Assembly (NCBI GenBank): GCA_963210315.1
Contig: OY723284.1
Span: forward strand, 1,984,001 to 2,048,000
Length of the DNA: 64,000 bases
Source: Rhynchopus euleeides
Taxonomy: Eukaryota; Euglenozoa; Diplonemea; Diplonemida; Diplonemidae
Direction of reading: 5' to 3'
Shown here: one piece after another, positions 43,901 to 52,931 of the stretch
How the letters are laid out: every line of letters starts with the position of its first letter
How positions within the stretch are numbered: the stretch's first letter is position 1
Made by a program: the position numbers and the translations under genes
Notes under the pieces: generated by a model
The model's database searches: none
What the model was told of the DNA's origin: nothing
What the model saw: the letters and a program-made list of their open reading frames with translations, nothing else

Positions 43901-44409
43901 GCCGCCGCCAGGAGATGGAGGAGCTCGCCTTCCCCGCAACGCTGGCCTTCGCGGCCGGGAACGTGACGGCGCTGCACCAGGCACGCTCCTTCATCGCACA
44001 GGCGCTGCCGGACACGGTGAAGCTGCTGACGCTGAATGCAAACTACAAAACCCTGAACGGCGGAAAGGTGCTGCTGCGCCTGGCACACCTCTACGGTGCA
44101 GGCGAGAGCACCACACACAGCGTCCCCGTCACGGTGGACCTGGCTGCCGTCTTCTCCGCCCCCGGGCTCACCATCAAGACCGTGGAGGAGACACAGCTGA
44201 CGGGGACCAGGCCCCTCGCCGACATGGACAAGAGCAAGTTCCACTGGCGCACCTACACCCCCAACCTCGACGTGGCCCAGCAGTTCGCCGCCGCACGCGG
44301 CTTCACCCAGCGCAGCTACCTCGACGGCACATCCGTCACCATCCGCCCCATGGAGGTCCGCACCTACCTCGTCACCTTCGCGTGAGACCAGGCCGTTGCC
44401 CTCAACCCC
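40942..44409. repeat. Duplicated block containing alpha-mannosidase, copy 2
   Basis: Colinear with 25550-29020. Differences are scattered single bases and one 3-bp deletion inside the gene. Both copies share the sequence from CCCCCTGCAG to the ATG, which holds a possible splice acceptor. Confidence 0.85.
41071..44385 (+). CDS. GH38 alpha-mannosidase, secreted or lysosomal type, copy 2
   Basis: 1,104 residues; HSHDDTGW, WTIDPFGHS and HHDGMSGT are all intact, so it should be catalytically competent. Against copy 1: ERGA to ERGS, GGYS to GGYA, ADDY to ADEY, STQG to STQS, ISDV to ISNV, PFAV to PFVV, TMRG to TVRG, and one Ser lost from NVSSDPD. None touches a family motif. Most base differences are synonymous, consistent with purifying selection or ongoing gene conversion. 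Its 3' flank differs completely from copy 1 after about 24 bp, so mRNA ends and regulation may differ. Confidence 0.93.
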   Translation: MAAISLLACAAVALDRKHINGDSWVSQAGGYKYNKTIPYWTDKVPKERGSVPYSPPADWKYSTQGGPVEGKINVHLVPHSHDDTGWQVTVDQYFYEEVYYVLDTLLIRLQEDKNRRFMFVETGFFARWWDMQPAAKKAQMKALVQGGQMEFVNGGWCMHDEAAPNYVEMIDQTTRGHQYLYALFGEQGRPKGSWTIDPFGHSNTNAWLIGAESGMDYLFWGRMDYQDFNMRKPEQRLEWVWEGSESLGSSAQIFAGELFGGGRGGYATWFGFDGTGSQVRDDPRRHDYNVDQMVDQFVQHAQEQAASTRTDHQMWACGGDFNYQNADHWYHNLDKLIHYINQNASVNAFYSTPSLYVEQKQKANLTWEVRRDDIFPLGDGPHHYWSGYFTSRPALKKQVHVASNFLNAARQLEVISGVNASQIAVPTTRPAPVVGVSWTDSLEGTVGVATHHDGMSGTERQDVADEYAQRISESHGEVEQGVALSLQKLMGVKADFEHCNCNSMGGDNCLNITMCELTASASAFTMVAWNPLARTSTQSFRLPVTVAEGSTWRVFDSSNAQVACDLTELDERTRQLPLLYLNKFGLTDEQVKAREAELANKATHVLSFVGTLPPIGYSKFYVQASSQARVQNARKPLRISNVGSDPFTISNDMYELEFDTTTGLATKLTNRASQLSTPFVVTAWWYNSSAGGCTANVSDPDVACDSQKSGAYMFRPNSTTLYYPGAERVPQLKVVIGEQMQEVHQVFSEWATVVYRLWKASKGVEVEYTVGPIPIDTPWLPGDEYPGKEVILRYSTGLQSEGVFYTDSNGREMVKRVYNKRGPSYPTLEVNEPVAGNYYPVNAMIALQDNTAQLAILPDVTQGGASLKDGELEMMVHRRLLLDDDRGVQEPLNETMCGCNDINADEGKMGAHGHEGDGGCLCEGLTVRGTHMLLFDTVEAVNVRRRQEMEELAFPATLAFAAGNVTALHQARSFIAQALPDTVKLLTLNANYKTLNGGKVLLRLAHLYGAGESTTHSVPVTVDLAAVFSAPGLTIKTVEETQLTGTRPLADMDKSKFHWRTYTPNLDVAQQFAAARGFTQRSYLDGTSVTIRPMEVRTYLVTFA

Positions 44410-47177
44410 CTTTCTGCCCCTCCCTCCCTCCCCCTCCCCTCTCCCCTCACCTCCTTGCCGCAGCAGCACACCGACAGGAGTGGGCTATAACCCTTACGAG
44501 TGCTGCCACCTCCTTGACTCCACACTGTCTGAGGCAGGGCAAGTGGGCAGTGGGTCGCGGCCGCTCCCGCTTCGGTGACTCGCCTTGCTGCGCGTGTGGA
44601 GGTTCCCCGGGGCTCGCAACCAGCCTTCACTGCGATCGCTGCTGAGCGAGCTCCCCTACGCCCCCCCGCCCCCCCTTTTCATCGTATCATTTTGGGTTGC
44701 CGTTGTGCCGTGGGGTTCTCTGACGCACCCCGCCCTTAGCTTTTAAAGAAGCACTACCGCTGACGTCTCATGAAGCACACCCGCCTCCACCCCCTATAGG
44801 TTCCTTATAATTATTCAATTCCCAAGCCTGCCTTGTGGATCTACTGCCTGGTCCCACCGCATGCTGCTCCCCGCCTCCGCCCACCCCGCCCCGCCCCGCC
44901 CCGAATAACAAAACCTCGTGTGGTGTCATCAAATCGTGTCGCTTTATGCTGGGTATTGCTCCTGCCCCCTCTCCCCCTCCCCTCCCCCCAGGGTCTGCAG
45001 TTGCAGTTGCTGGGGTGGGGGTTGGGGGCTGACGGGGTGCGGTGTTGCGGTGCTCAGACAGCATGCCTTGTCCTGGCTGCGACTACATCGTGGTATTCCC
45101 TCCCCCGCCCTCGTTATTTTTTTGCTTCAGTCAGTGCATTCGACTTCCTTCTGCAGGTTTGCACGAACAGAACAAATTCCGCACACCGGTTCATTTTTTA
45201 CGGTGTTTTTCCCGGCGTTTTTTTATGGGGTTTTTTCCCAGGCGTCAAAAGAATGTGTGAGGCAGAGGCCTTCGCTCAGAAGTGCAGAAACCTGGGTCGT
45301 CCCCTCGAAGAGGAGGCAAATCTGACACAGTATGACACAGAGCGAAGGCCCTCCTTTGTTGGCAATGTTGGTATGACGGATCAGGCATCGAACAGAAATC
45401 CACAAGAGACCCGCTGCACGAGAACCTGACACGCTGTATTCAAAAGAAAGCCAGAAAAAACAACGAACATGACAGTTGGTGTGGCAGAGAAGTTCAAAAC
45501 AGGATATTTTTTGACTCCGAATGTACTACGAAATATGGGGGCTTCTGCAACACCACATGCGCCTCCAAGACATGCGTGTCGAAGAAATAATTCGGCACAG
45601 GTCAGCGTTACATCCTGCTGGGGGCCTTCGCTCTGTGCCATACTGTGTCAGATTTGCCTCCTCTTTTGTGAGGCGACGACTCACGTTTCTGCACTTCTGA
45701 GCGAAGACCCCCCCGCTGGGATGGGGGGGTGTGGGAAGCCCGCTACCGCCCTTCCTTGTTTAGACGGGAAACTGTTTTATTGCAGCTTCGTGGTCGGCGT
45801 GGCCCTGTCAGCAGACAGGTCCACCGTTTTCCCTTTGTTGGTCCGCCACAGCGCGGCACGCCGCAAAACGGCACACCGACCAGTCCCTGAAGTAACTCTC
45901 GACTAAAAGACGTGATGAGGATGCGGCTGGCTCATGTCGATTAGGAGATATCGAAGGGCCCCTCTGCCACCTGAAAGGGCATGCAATGCAACACCTCCGC
46001 GCTTTGCGTGCGGGGGTGTCCCCTGCATGGGTTTTTCCTGCGTGATTCCCCTACCCCTCCCCGCCGCCCAGTCGCTGAAGGATGTGCCCTGCAAAACCCC
46101 GCAAGCCCGTGCAGGCAACGTGCCGGCCCCCCTGCCCCCGCTCCCCCCCCAACACCCCCCACCCTTGTTGCATCTCGCCGCCCATGTATATGCCGAAGAG
46201 CCACTGGATCAAACCCATATGGTAGTAAACGTGTGATGCTGGGCCTTGCACCGCGCCTTGAAATTTTAGTTCATACACAGAAGGGTCTTCGCTACGCTGC
46301 CTAAGAAGAAGATCCCCAGAGCTCATGCTGGGTGTGGGTGGCCTACACATTGTCTTCAGTGTGTTCACAACATGCAAACGCACGCGACACACACACTCCC
46401 CCCTGATCAGGCGGCTTCCTGCTCCGGCTTCAGTAGCCGCCTCCCACTGCTCCCCTCTACCCCCACACAGAGAGGCTGAAACACTTGCCGCGGCCTTCGT
46501 TCTTTATAAATTTTGTTTCACCACCTCCTCCCTCCCCGATTCGGACAGGCGTTCTGCTGTCTCGTGCTGCGGGGAGGGGGGCGTGTTGTGGTGAGGGAAA
46601 CATACCAAAGGGGGCACAGAGCAGCAAAAAAAATAATATATCCCCCCCAACACAAAACAAAGAAACAGACCCCAAAACAGAAGCAGAAACAAAAAAAAGG
46701 GTAGCATCTAGCGCATCTGTGTGCCCACACCCCCCCCCCCCTCACCCTCACCCTCATCCTCACCCTCATCCCCCCCCACTCTTCTTTTCTCTTTCCTTCA
46801 CCACCTTCACCCCACCCCACACACTCCCCCGCCAAGCCCCTCAGCCCCCTCGCCCCACTCACTGACTCTCGACTCTACTCCCCGCAACAACCAATCCACT
46901 CCGCCGCTTGACCTTTCCCTTCTCCAGGGGAGGGAGGGGGGGGTGGGGTGCGGAGGGACCGACCCTTTCGGGGGAAGTTTTGCCCCCCCCCCCTCCCTCC
47001 CCCTCTCCACCTCCCCTCCCTTCACCCCCCCCCCTCACTCCTTCCCCCCCTTTTTTTTTCAAAGCGTTGAGGCTGTTCAACCTTTGTTTTTAATCCTTTT
47101 CCTCACACACACGCCTCCTCCCCCCCCCCCCTCTCTCCCTCCCTCCCTGCACTCCCCCACCCCACCCCAGGGTCAGG
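44410..47177. other. Intergenic, 2.8 kb, no gene recognised
   Basis: Pyrimidine-rich in large parts (44404-44455, 46725-47165). The final stretch of about 400 bases is nearly all C/T on the + strand and ends CACCCCAG at 47170, eight bases before the MIF4G gene start; this looks like an extended splice-acceptor or promoter tract. An inverted-repeat element lies at 45267-45709. Confidence 0.5.
45267..45709. mobile_element. 443-bp inverted-repeat element with GG(C/T)CTTCGCT ends
   Basis: The left arm (45267-45350) and right arm (45623-45709) are inverted copies sharing GCTCAGAAGTGCAGAAAC and GAGGCAAATCTGACACAGTA. Each arm itself starts GGCCTTCGCT or GGTCTTCGCT and ends with the complement, so the arms are inverted-ended units arranged as an inverted pair. 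The end word matches the 118-bp element at 1292-1409. No coding capacity. Confidence 0.6.
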
Positions 47178-49013
47178 ATGTATTGGGCAGCAGGGTCCAG
47201 CAACACGGGTGGGGCCGCTCCCGCGAGTGTCTGCGGCTGCCCCTATTCGGGGAGCAGCGGGCACAGCTGCGTGCCGAAGTGCGCCTGCAGCATGGCGTGC
47301 CGGTCAGCCCCTCACCCCCACCACGCTGCCCCGCAGCCGCCGCCTTCCGCATACTACGGAGGGTACACTGCTTACAGCACCGCCCCTCCCCCGCCGGGCT
47401 ACGCCGCATACCCGCCGCAGGCGGGCCCCGCCCCGCCTGCCGCCGCCCCCGCGCCGCCCCCGCCGAGCTATAGCATGCCGCCTCCTCCGGTGGCTGCGCC
47501 TCTGCGCCCTGGCATGGTGCCTGCGGCATATCCGTACGGTGCGGTGGCGGCGGCGGCGCCGCCCCACCCACACCCCCACCCCAGCTACTCTACAGCGTAT
47601 CCCGCGGGGATGCTCCCGCCGCAGGGTGTGGCGATGCCGCATGTGCCTGCGGGGCCTCCCGCGCCTGCGCCGCCGCAGGCTGTGAGCGAGCCGTATGTCG
47701 CGCCGGGGAGTGCCGGGAAGCGGTACGTCGCGAAGGGGAAGCCGAATCCCGCAGCGGCGGCGCCGCCCGTTGGGGCGGCGGCGCCGCAGCCGCCGCAGCC
47801 GACGCAGCCGACACAGCCGACACAGCCGACACAGCCGGTGCAGCCGGTGCAGCCGACGCCGCGGCAGCAGCGGAGAGGGAAGGCTGTGCAGCAGCAGCAG
47901 CAGCAGCAACACCATGCCCTGGCTTCTGCGAATGGGAGGAGCCCGCGGAAATCTGCGGCAGGGCCGAGCGGGCAGACCCGGCGGCAGCAGCAGGGGAATG
48001 GGCAGCGGCACCACCATCACCACCACCACCACAGCGCCCCGAGCGAGAGTGCGGAGTCCGTCTCCGACGCTCTGTCCAGCGACACCAGCTCCAAGGCGTA
48101 TATGCCGCCGACGCACCACCATGCGGGTGTGAAGCCTGCCCGGGCGCAGCTGCTCGGGATCCTCAACAAGATCTCGGAGACGAAGTACGTCGAGAACCTC
48201 AACGCGGTGTACGGCCTGATCGAGGCGGGGGAGGTGAACGAGGGGCTCCTCTCCACACTCCTCTACGAGCAGGTCGTGGCGATGCCCAGTTTCGCGGCAC
48301 TCTACTCCAGGCTCTGCGTCGACCTCAGCCAGAAGCTCAACTCGGGCTGCGTGGCAGCGCAGGAGGCTGCCAAGCAGTCCGCCGCAGGGACACGCCTCCG
48401 GGCAAGGGAGGAGAACCTCAAGGGGTCGCCCTTCAGGCGTGAGCTGGTGCGGAAGTGTCAGAAGAAGACGCGCGAGATGCTGTCGCTGTATGACGCGCCT
48501 GAGGAGGAGTGCGATCACCTCCTGACCATCGCGGACGAGAGCGATGACGAGGCGCATGCCGACGAGGCGTGCCACAGGGGCAGCGACCAGGGGTCTGACG
48601 GGAAGGAGGAGGAGCCGGAGGACCCGGGGCTCCTGGAGGTGAGGGGGCAGAAGGCGCTGCTCGCGTTCATCTCGCACCTCTATCTGAAGCAGATGCTGGG
48701 GCCGCAGGTGGTGCTGCGGATTATGACGACGCTTCTCGCCTCCGTGCGGCACTCCGTGCAGAAGGGGAACGACGAGCCGCACCAGATGGAGCTGCTCCTG
48801 GACCTCCTCAGCAGCAGCGGGCAGAGTCTGTACGGCAAGCCCGGGCTGAAGGAGCCTCTGGAGGAGCTGTACACAGAGATGGGTGCCATGCAGAGCAGCC
48901 TCTGCAAGCGGTCGAAGTTTCTGGTGCAGGGTGGGATTGACAAGAGCCCCATGGCTGCAGCGGCGAAGAAGGAGGCGATGAAGAACCTCATCCGCGAGCA
49001 GCTTGCGAAGTAG
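47178..49013 (+). CDS. MIF4G-domain protein (eIF4G-like)
   Basis: 611 residues, single exon. Residues 1-315 are Ala/Pro/Gln/His-rich and disordered, with an N-terminal Cys cluster, TQP repeats and His and Gln runs. Residues of about 316-600 form an MIF4G-type helical repeat: ARAQLLGILNKISETKYVEN, the YEQVVAMPSFAALYSRLCVD pair and FRRELVRKCQKK. An acidic linker (about 450-480) separates this from QKALLAFISHLYLKQMLGPQ and the C-terminal helices. MIF4G domains bind eIF4A and RNA; short eIF4G proteins with one MIF4G domain are known in kinetoplastids, which fits the suggested lineage. No eIF4E-binding YxxxxL-phi site was confidently placed. The ATG lies eight bases after a CCCCAG acceptor-like site. 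Confidence 0.8.
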   Translation: MYWAAGSSNTGGAAPASVCGCPYSGSSGHSCVPKCACSMACRSAPHPHHAAPQPPPSAYYGGYTAYSTAPPPPGYAAYPPQAGPAPPAAAPAPPPPSYSMPPPPVAAPLRPGMVPAAYPYGAVAAAAPPHPHPHPSYSTAYPAGMLPPQGVAMPHVPAGPPAPAPPQAVSEPYVAPGSAGKRYVAKGKPNPAAAAPPVGAAAPQPPQPTQPTQPTQPTQPVQPVQPTPRQQRRGKAVQQQQQQQHHALASANGRSPRKSAAGPSGQTRRQQQGNGQRHHHHHHHHSAPSESAESVSDALSSDTSSKAYMPPTHHHAGVKPARAQLLGILNKISETKYVENLNAVYGLIEAGEVNEGLLSTLLYEQVVAMPSFAALYSRLCVDLSQKLNSGCVAAQEAAKQSAAGTRLRAREENLKGSPFRRELVRKCQKKTREMLSLYDAPEEECDHLLTIADESDDEAHADEACHRGSDQGSDGKEEEPEDPGLLEVRGQKALLAFISHLYLKQMLGPQVVLRIMTTLLASVRHSVQKGNDEPHQMELLLDLLSSSGQSLYGKPGLKEPLEELYTEMGAMQSSLCKRSKFLVQGGIDKSPMAAAAKKEAMKNLIREQLAK

Positions 49014-49916
49014 ATCTGATATGCTGGGCTGTTCAGCCTAGGGGTGGGGGGGAGTGGTTATTTAGGGTGCGGTTGGGTGTGTTGTGTTGAGATGGAGGGA
49101 GAGAGGGGGGGGGGGGGAGGGGTGATCGCACGCAGATGTAACGTGAATGATATGTGTGCGTGGTTCCAGGGGGGTCTTCTGTTGTGGACAGGGAGGGGGA
49201 GGGGGAGTGGTTATTTTTCTGAGAGAGAGAGGGGGGGGGGAAGTGGGTGTGTGGTGTGTATCTCGGGGAGCATGTTTGGGGTGTGTGAAAGAAAAAAGCT
49301 GTGGGGGGGGGGGGTATCGCAATACATAACCCGACAGAGCGGGCCGTGCCCGGTGTGTTGTTCTGCACCGCAAAGGATTCATTCACGTGTGTGTCTATGT
49401 GTGTAGCAGTGGAGAATACTCAGTAGTCCCACCAGAGTCCGCTCGGTGTGAGCTCCACTATACAAAAGGCTGAACCTGTGTGTGTGTGGTTGTGGAACCG
49501 GACAGGGTGAGGGGAATTTTCGCATCAGAGCTCACTCGGTGCGCCCCACTGAAAAGCAAGAACCGTTTTAACGTGTGTGTGGTGAGCGTGCGTGTCATCC
49601 TTCTTAGGGATATCAGCAGGCATCCTCACCAAGAGCCATAGGCTCGGTGTGGTTCCATGCGAAAGGAACAGCACGCAAAGGAAAGCGAAAAAAAGGGGGC
49701 GCCCCACGTGGAAGAAATGCGGGAAGCCCAGGATGGGATGCGGGTGCTGTGCATCAGCCCTCCTTCATCGCTCATTCTGATACACATTGATGATGGGGCG
49801 ATTGGGGGGCCTTGCCTTCACCCCGTTTTGCAGAAAGTGCGTCAGTTTTGTGTCGGGTTGTTGTAGGTGTGAGGGGGGGGTGGGGGAGGGGGCCTTTTCG
49901 TCCACCCCTTATTTTC
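49014..49916. other. Intergenic, G-rich, no gene recognised
   Basis: Several G/A-rich runs (49099-49120, 49193-49210, 49229-49240, 49304-49314) and GTGTGT stretches. No coding sequence supported. It ends just before the left repeat of the tyrosine-recombinase retroelement. Confidence 0.5.
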
Positions 49917-50035
49917 TTTTTTACGCACACGACTTTCGCGCGGAAAGTGTCATTCAGCTCTGCCAAACGTGCTCTACACACCACCCCCTTCATCAGGCAA
50001 GTGGGTTTGTAAGTGTGTGTGGAAGCGTCAACGCA
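49917..50035 (+). repeat. A1 split direct repeat of the VIPER-like element
   Basis: TTTTTACGCACACGACTTTC to GTGGAAGCGTCAACGCA, about 119 bp, repeated without visible change as A2 near 55000-55115. Confidence 0.88.
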
Positions 50036-50084
50036 CATTTATTTTTAGTGAGAAGAGTCAGAAGCAGCGAAAAGGGACGAGCGG

Positions 50085-50903
50085 AGCCGCCAAAGCGCGT
50101 GAACAAAAGCAGCGGGGACGCGTGTGTTTTACAGGACCGCCAAAGCGCGTGAACAAAAGCGGCGGGGACGCGTGTGTTTTACAGGAGCAGCGGGGTGAAG
50201 GAACAGCGGTGGTGAAGGACAGCAGAGCGGGTGTGTTTTGAAGGGCCGCCAAAGCGCGTGAACAAAAGCAGCGGGGACGCGTGTGTTTTACAGGAGCAGC
50301 GGGGTGAAGGACCAGCGGTGGTGAAGGACAGCAGAGCGGGTGTGTTTTGAAGGACCGCCAAAGCGCGTGAACAAAAGCAGCGGGGACGCGTGTGTTTTAC
50401 AGGAGCAGCGGGGTGAAGGAACAGCGGTGGTGAAGGACAGCAGAGCGGGTGTGTTTTGAAGGGCCGCCAAAGCGCGTGAACAAAAGCAGCGGGGACGCGT
50501 GTGTTTTACAGGAGCAGCGGGGTGAAGGACCAGCGGTGGTGAAGGACAGCAGAGCGGGTGTGTTTTGAAGGACCGCCAAAGCGCGTGAACAAAAGCAGCG
50601 GGGACGCGTGTGTTTTACAGGAGCAGCGGGGTGAAGGAACAGCGGTGGTGAAGGACAGCAGAGCGGGTGTGTTTTGAAGGGCCGCCAAAGCGCGTGAACA
50701 AAAGCAGCGGGGACGCGTGTGTTTTACAGGACCGCCAAAGCGCGTGAACAAACGCAGCGGGGACGCGTGTGTTTTACAGGACCAGCGGGGTGAAGGACCA
50801 GCGGTGGTGACGGACAGCAGAGCGTGTGTGTTTTACAGGGGCGCCAAAGCGCGTGAACAAAAGCAGCGGGGTGAAGGATCAGCGGGTGTGAAGGACAGCT
50901 AGA
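50085..50903 (+). repeat. 109-bp tandem repeats in the leader of the VIPER-like element
   Basis: Units begin CCGCCAAAGCGCGTGAACAA and end GAGCGGGTGTGTTTTGAAGG. About six complete units plus partial ones at both edges. Units alternate between two types (GAAGGAACAG with GGGCCGCC, GAAGGACCAG with GGACCGCC), giving a 218-bp higher-order period. It ends 31 bp before the Gag ATG. Confidence 0.85.
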
Positions 50904-50933
50904 GGCGTACGACAAGCAGAGTAGTGAGGAAAG

Positions 50934-51920
50934 ATGGACGTCGACTGGGCTTTGGTCGAGGTGCCGGCCCTCTCTATGGAGCCCGCAGCGGAGCCGATGC
51001 AGCACTGCGTGTTCCCCACATGCGCCACCGTCCATGAGGGCGGAACGGCGCACGCATGCAACGCCTGCGGACAAGCCACGACGAGGACATGTGTGCGGGC
51101 GCATCTGCACCCGAAGACGGTGGCGGACGCCTTCGTCGCCCACATGGGCAGCGCCGGATGGGTATGCCCAATGTGCGCGTGGACGAAGATGCAGGCAGGC
51201 GGCGCGGCAGCAGCGGAGGAGGCCGCTGAAGAGGAGGACGGGCTGGGGGCGCTGCCCCAACTGGGAGCCGGTGAAGGGCTCAACATGGAGGCGCGCATGA
51301 CTCGGCTGGAGGCGAAGGTGGAGGAGCAGGCCGAGACCATCGCCGATCTGCAGAGGCAGCTGCAGGAGGCTGACGAGGGGTTGCCGGACGACTTCTCGCC
51401 ATACGCGGTCGCGACGTGGCGCCCTGGCATATGGAAGGGCGCGGTGCGGCGGCAGATCCGGGCAGAGGTGTCCCGCGTGTTCCGGGAGGCGAGCCTGCCA
51501 GCGTCGGGCACAGATGCGGGGGAATGGATGCACAGCCTCCGCAAATGCTTCGAGCACTTCGACGACGTGCTAAAGCTCATGAAGATGAACACGGAGGAGG
51601 AACCCAGTCTGCTGCCCCTGCACCGCATCGTGTGCGAAATGTCGGCTCTGGCCTGCCTCACGGGGTATGTGGCACGTGCCTACTACGAGCACAAGGCGAA
51701 GAACATCCCACCCCTCACGTTCTCGGCGTCTCTGCACCAGCGGCTGGTGGGAGAGGCGAATGATGCGCAGGCGAAGGCGAACCCGCGCCGTTTAGTACCA
51801 CCGCGTGTGCAACAGGGGGCTGACCCGCGCTACACGCCGTACCCCACCGGGAAGACGGGAAAGGGGGCGGAGCAGAGGGCAGTGGGAAAGGGGTCGAAAG
51901 GGCCCCGCGGGGGACAGTGA
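50934..51920 (+). CDS. Gag-like protein of the VIPER-like retrotransposon
   Basis: 328 residues. The N-terminus (about 20-85) holds a Cys/His-rich finger with spacing C-x4-C, C-x2-C, C-x3-H, H and C-x2-C, resembling a PHD/RING-like fold, as described for some DIRS-type Gag proteins. A coiled coil follows (MEARMTRLEAKVEEQAETIA, about 119-145), then a helical region likely to be the capsid-forming part (about 150-275) and a basic Gly/Arg tail. It ends in a lone TGA; the frame reopens at once and leads into the recombinase. Confidence 0.75.
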   Translation: MDVDWALVEVPALSMEPAAEPMQHCVFPTCATVHEGGTAHACNACGQATTRTCVRAHLHPKTVADAFVAHMGSAGWVCPMCAWTKMQAGGAAAAEEAAEEEDGLGALPQLGAGEGLNMEARMTRLEAKVEEQAETIADLQRQLQEADEGLPDDFSPYAVATWRPGIWKGAVRRQIRAEVSRVFREASLPASGTDAGEWMHSLRKCFEHFDDVLKLMKMNTEEEPSLLPLHRIVCEMSALACLTGYVARAYYEHKAKNIPPLTFSASLHQRLVGEANDAQAKANPRRLVPPRVQQGADPRYTPYPTGKTGKGAEQRAVGKGSKGPRGGQ

Positions 51921-52052
51921 CTCCAGCAGACCACCCACCCAGGAACCAGCCCAACGCCGCCCACACCATCCCCATACGAGTTCATCCTGAAAGAAAAGAA
52001 GCAAACCAACAAGGGCCGCCCCCGCATCAAGCAACAACCACTGTCGAGCGAG

Positions 52053-52931
52053 ATGAGGCTGATCATCATGGAGGCCACGCAGGAGGCTTTGGGGAACGCA
52101 CTGTCGAGTTCGTACTGGACGGCTCTGCGCAGGAGCTACGAGAGGTACCGCGAGTTCAGAGAGGAGTGGTGCAGGGGGGAGGGCCGCACACTACGACACG
52201 AGGAGGGGATCACCCTGTGGATCACACACCTGCGGCTCAACGGACTGTCCGCCCCATCGGCGCTGCAATACCTGGGCAACATCATCGCGAGCCTGCGCCG
52301 CTTCGAGTCGTGGGAACAGGAAGGACACGTGCTACGGGACTTCAAGCGAAGCTTGTGCCGCAGCGGGGCATTGAAGCCAGCACAACAGGCGCACCCCGCG
52401 ACTCAAGAACAGGCAGCACAGGCAGTGGCTCAGGAACCGCGGCCGCTGGTGCGTCTGGCCGTCGCAATGATGTGGCACGGGGCGGCGAGAGCGTCGGATG
52501 TGCAACGATTGTCAACGCGGGACATCCAGACGGAAGCAAAGTCAGACCAGATCACCATCGTGTGGACCACCACGAAGTCGGACCCCTTCCAGCTGGGGAA
52601 GACAACGGGTATGTCACTGCCACCGGAGATGCTGAAGATCCTGCGGAGCCGTATGAAAGAGCTAAAGACAGAAGGGAGCCTGTTTCCCCCGAGCGTGACA
52701 TACCGATGCATCGCGGCGGCGGTGAAAAGGGTGGATGCCCGATTGACGCCGCACTCCCTCCGGAGGGGGGCCCTCCACCATCTGGCACGCAACGGGGTGC
52801 CAGTCGAGAAGCTGATGATGCTGTCGCGACATGCGACCCCCGACGCGGTGTTTCGATACATACCAGCAGCAACGACACAGCGTGTGGCAGACACAGCGGC
52901 ACTGTCCAAAGAGCTGGCCAAGAACGCGTGA
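52053..52931 (+). CDS. Tyrosine recombinase of the VIPER-like retrotransposon
   Basis: 292 residues from ATG 52053. Catalytic residues of the lambda-integrase fold are visible: R146 (GAARASDV), H234 and R237 (HSLRR), H260 (SRHAT) and Y269 (FRYI). YR enzymes integrate a circular cDNA through a 3'-phosphotyrosine, in place of a DDE integrase. The frame equals that of Gag, and the 44 codons between the Gag TGA and this ATG contain no stop and look coding (KGRPRIKQQPLSS). The true product may therefore start further upstream or be a Gag-YR readthrough protein. Its 3' part overlaps the RT frame. Confidence 0.87.
   Translation: MRLIIMEATQEALGNALSSSYWTALRRSYERYREFREEWCRGEGRTLRHEEGITLWITHLRLNGLSAPSALQYLGNIIASLRRFESWEQEGHVLRDFKRSLCRSGALKPAQQAHPATQEQAAQAVAQEPRPLVRLAVAMMWHGAARASDVQRLSTRDIQTEAKSDQITIVWTTTKSDPFQLGKTTGMSLPPEMLKILRSRMKELKTEGSLFPPSVTYRCIAAAVKRVDARLTPHSLRRGALHHLARNGVPVEKLMMLSRHATPDAVFRYIPAATTQRVADTAALSKELAKNA

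Noticed and set aside
41083-44469. 1,128-codon antisense open frame over mannosidase copy 2 (and a 972-codon one over copy 1)
   Set aside because: It mirrors the extreme G/C third-position bias of the sense gene; its His/Arg/Leu-rich translation has no motif, and it exists in both copies only because the sense gene is conserved.
50085-50903. CRISPR-like regular repeats
   Set aside because: Units are contiguous tandem copies with no unique spacers, inside a eukaryotic retrotransposon leader. The same applies to the 57.0-59.1 kb arrays.
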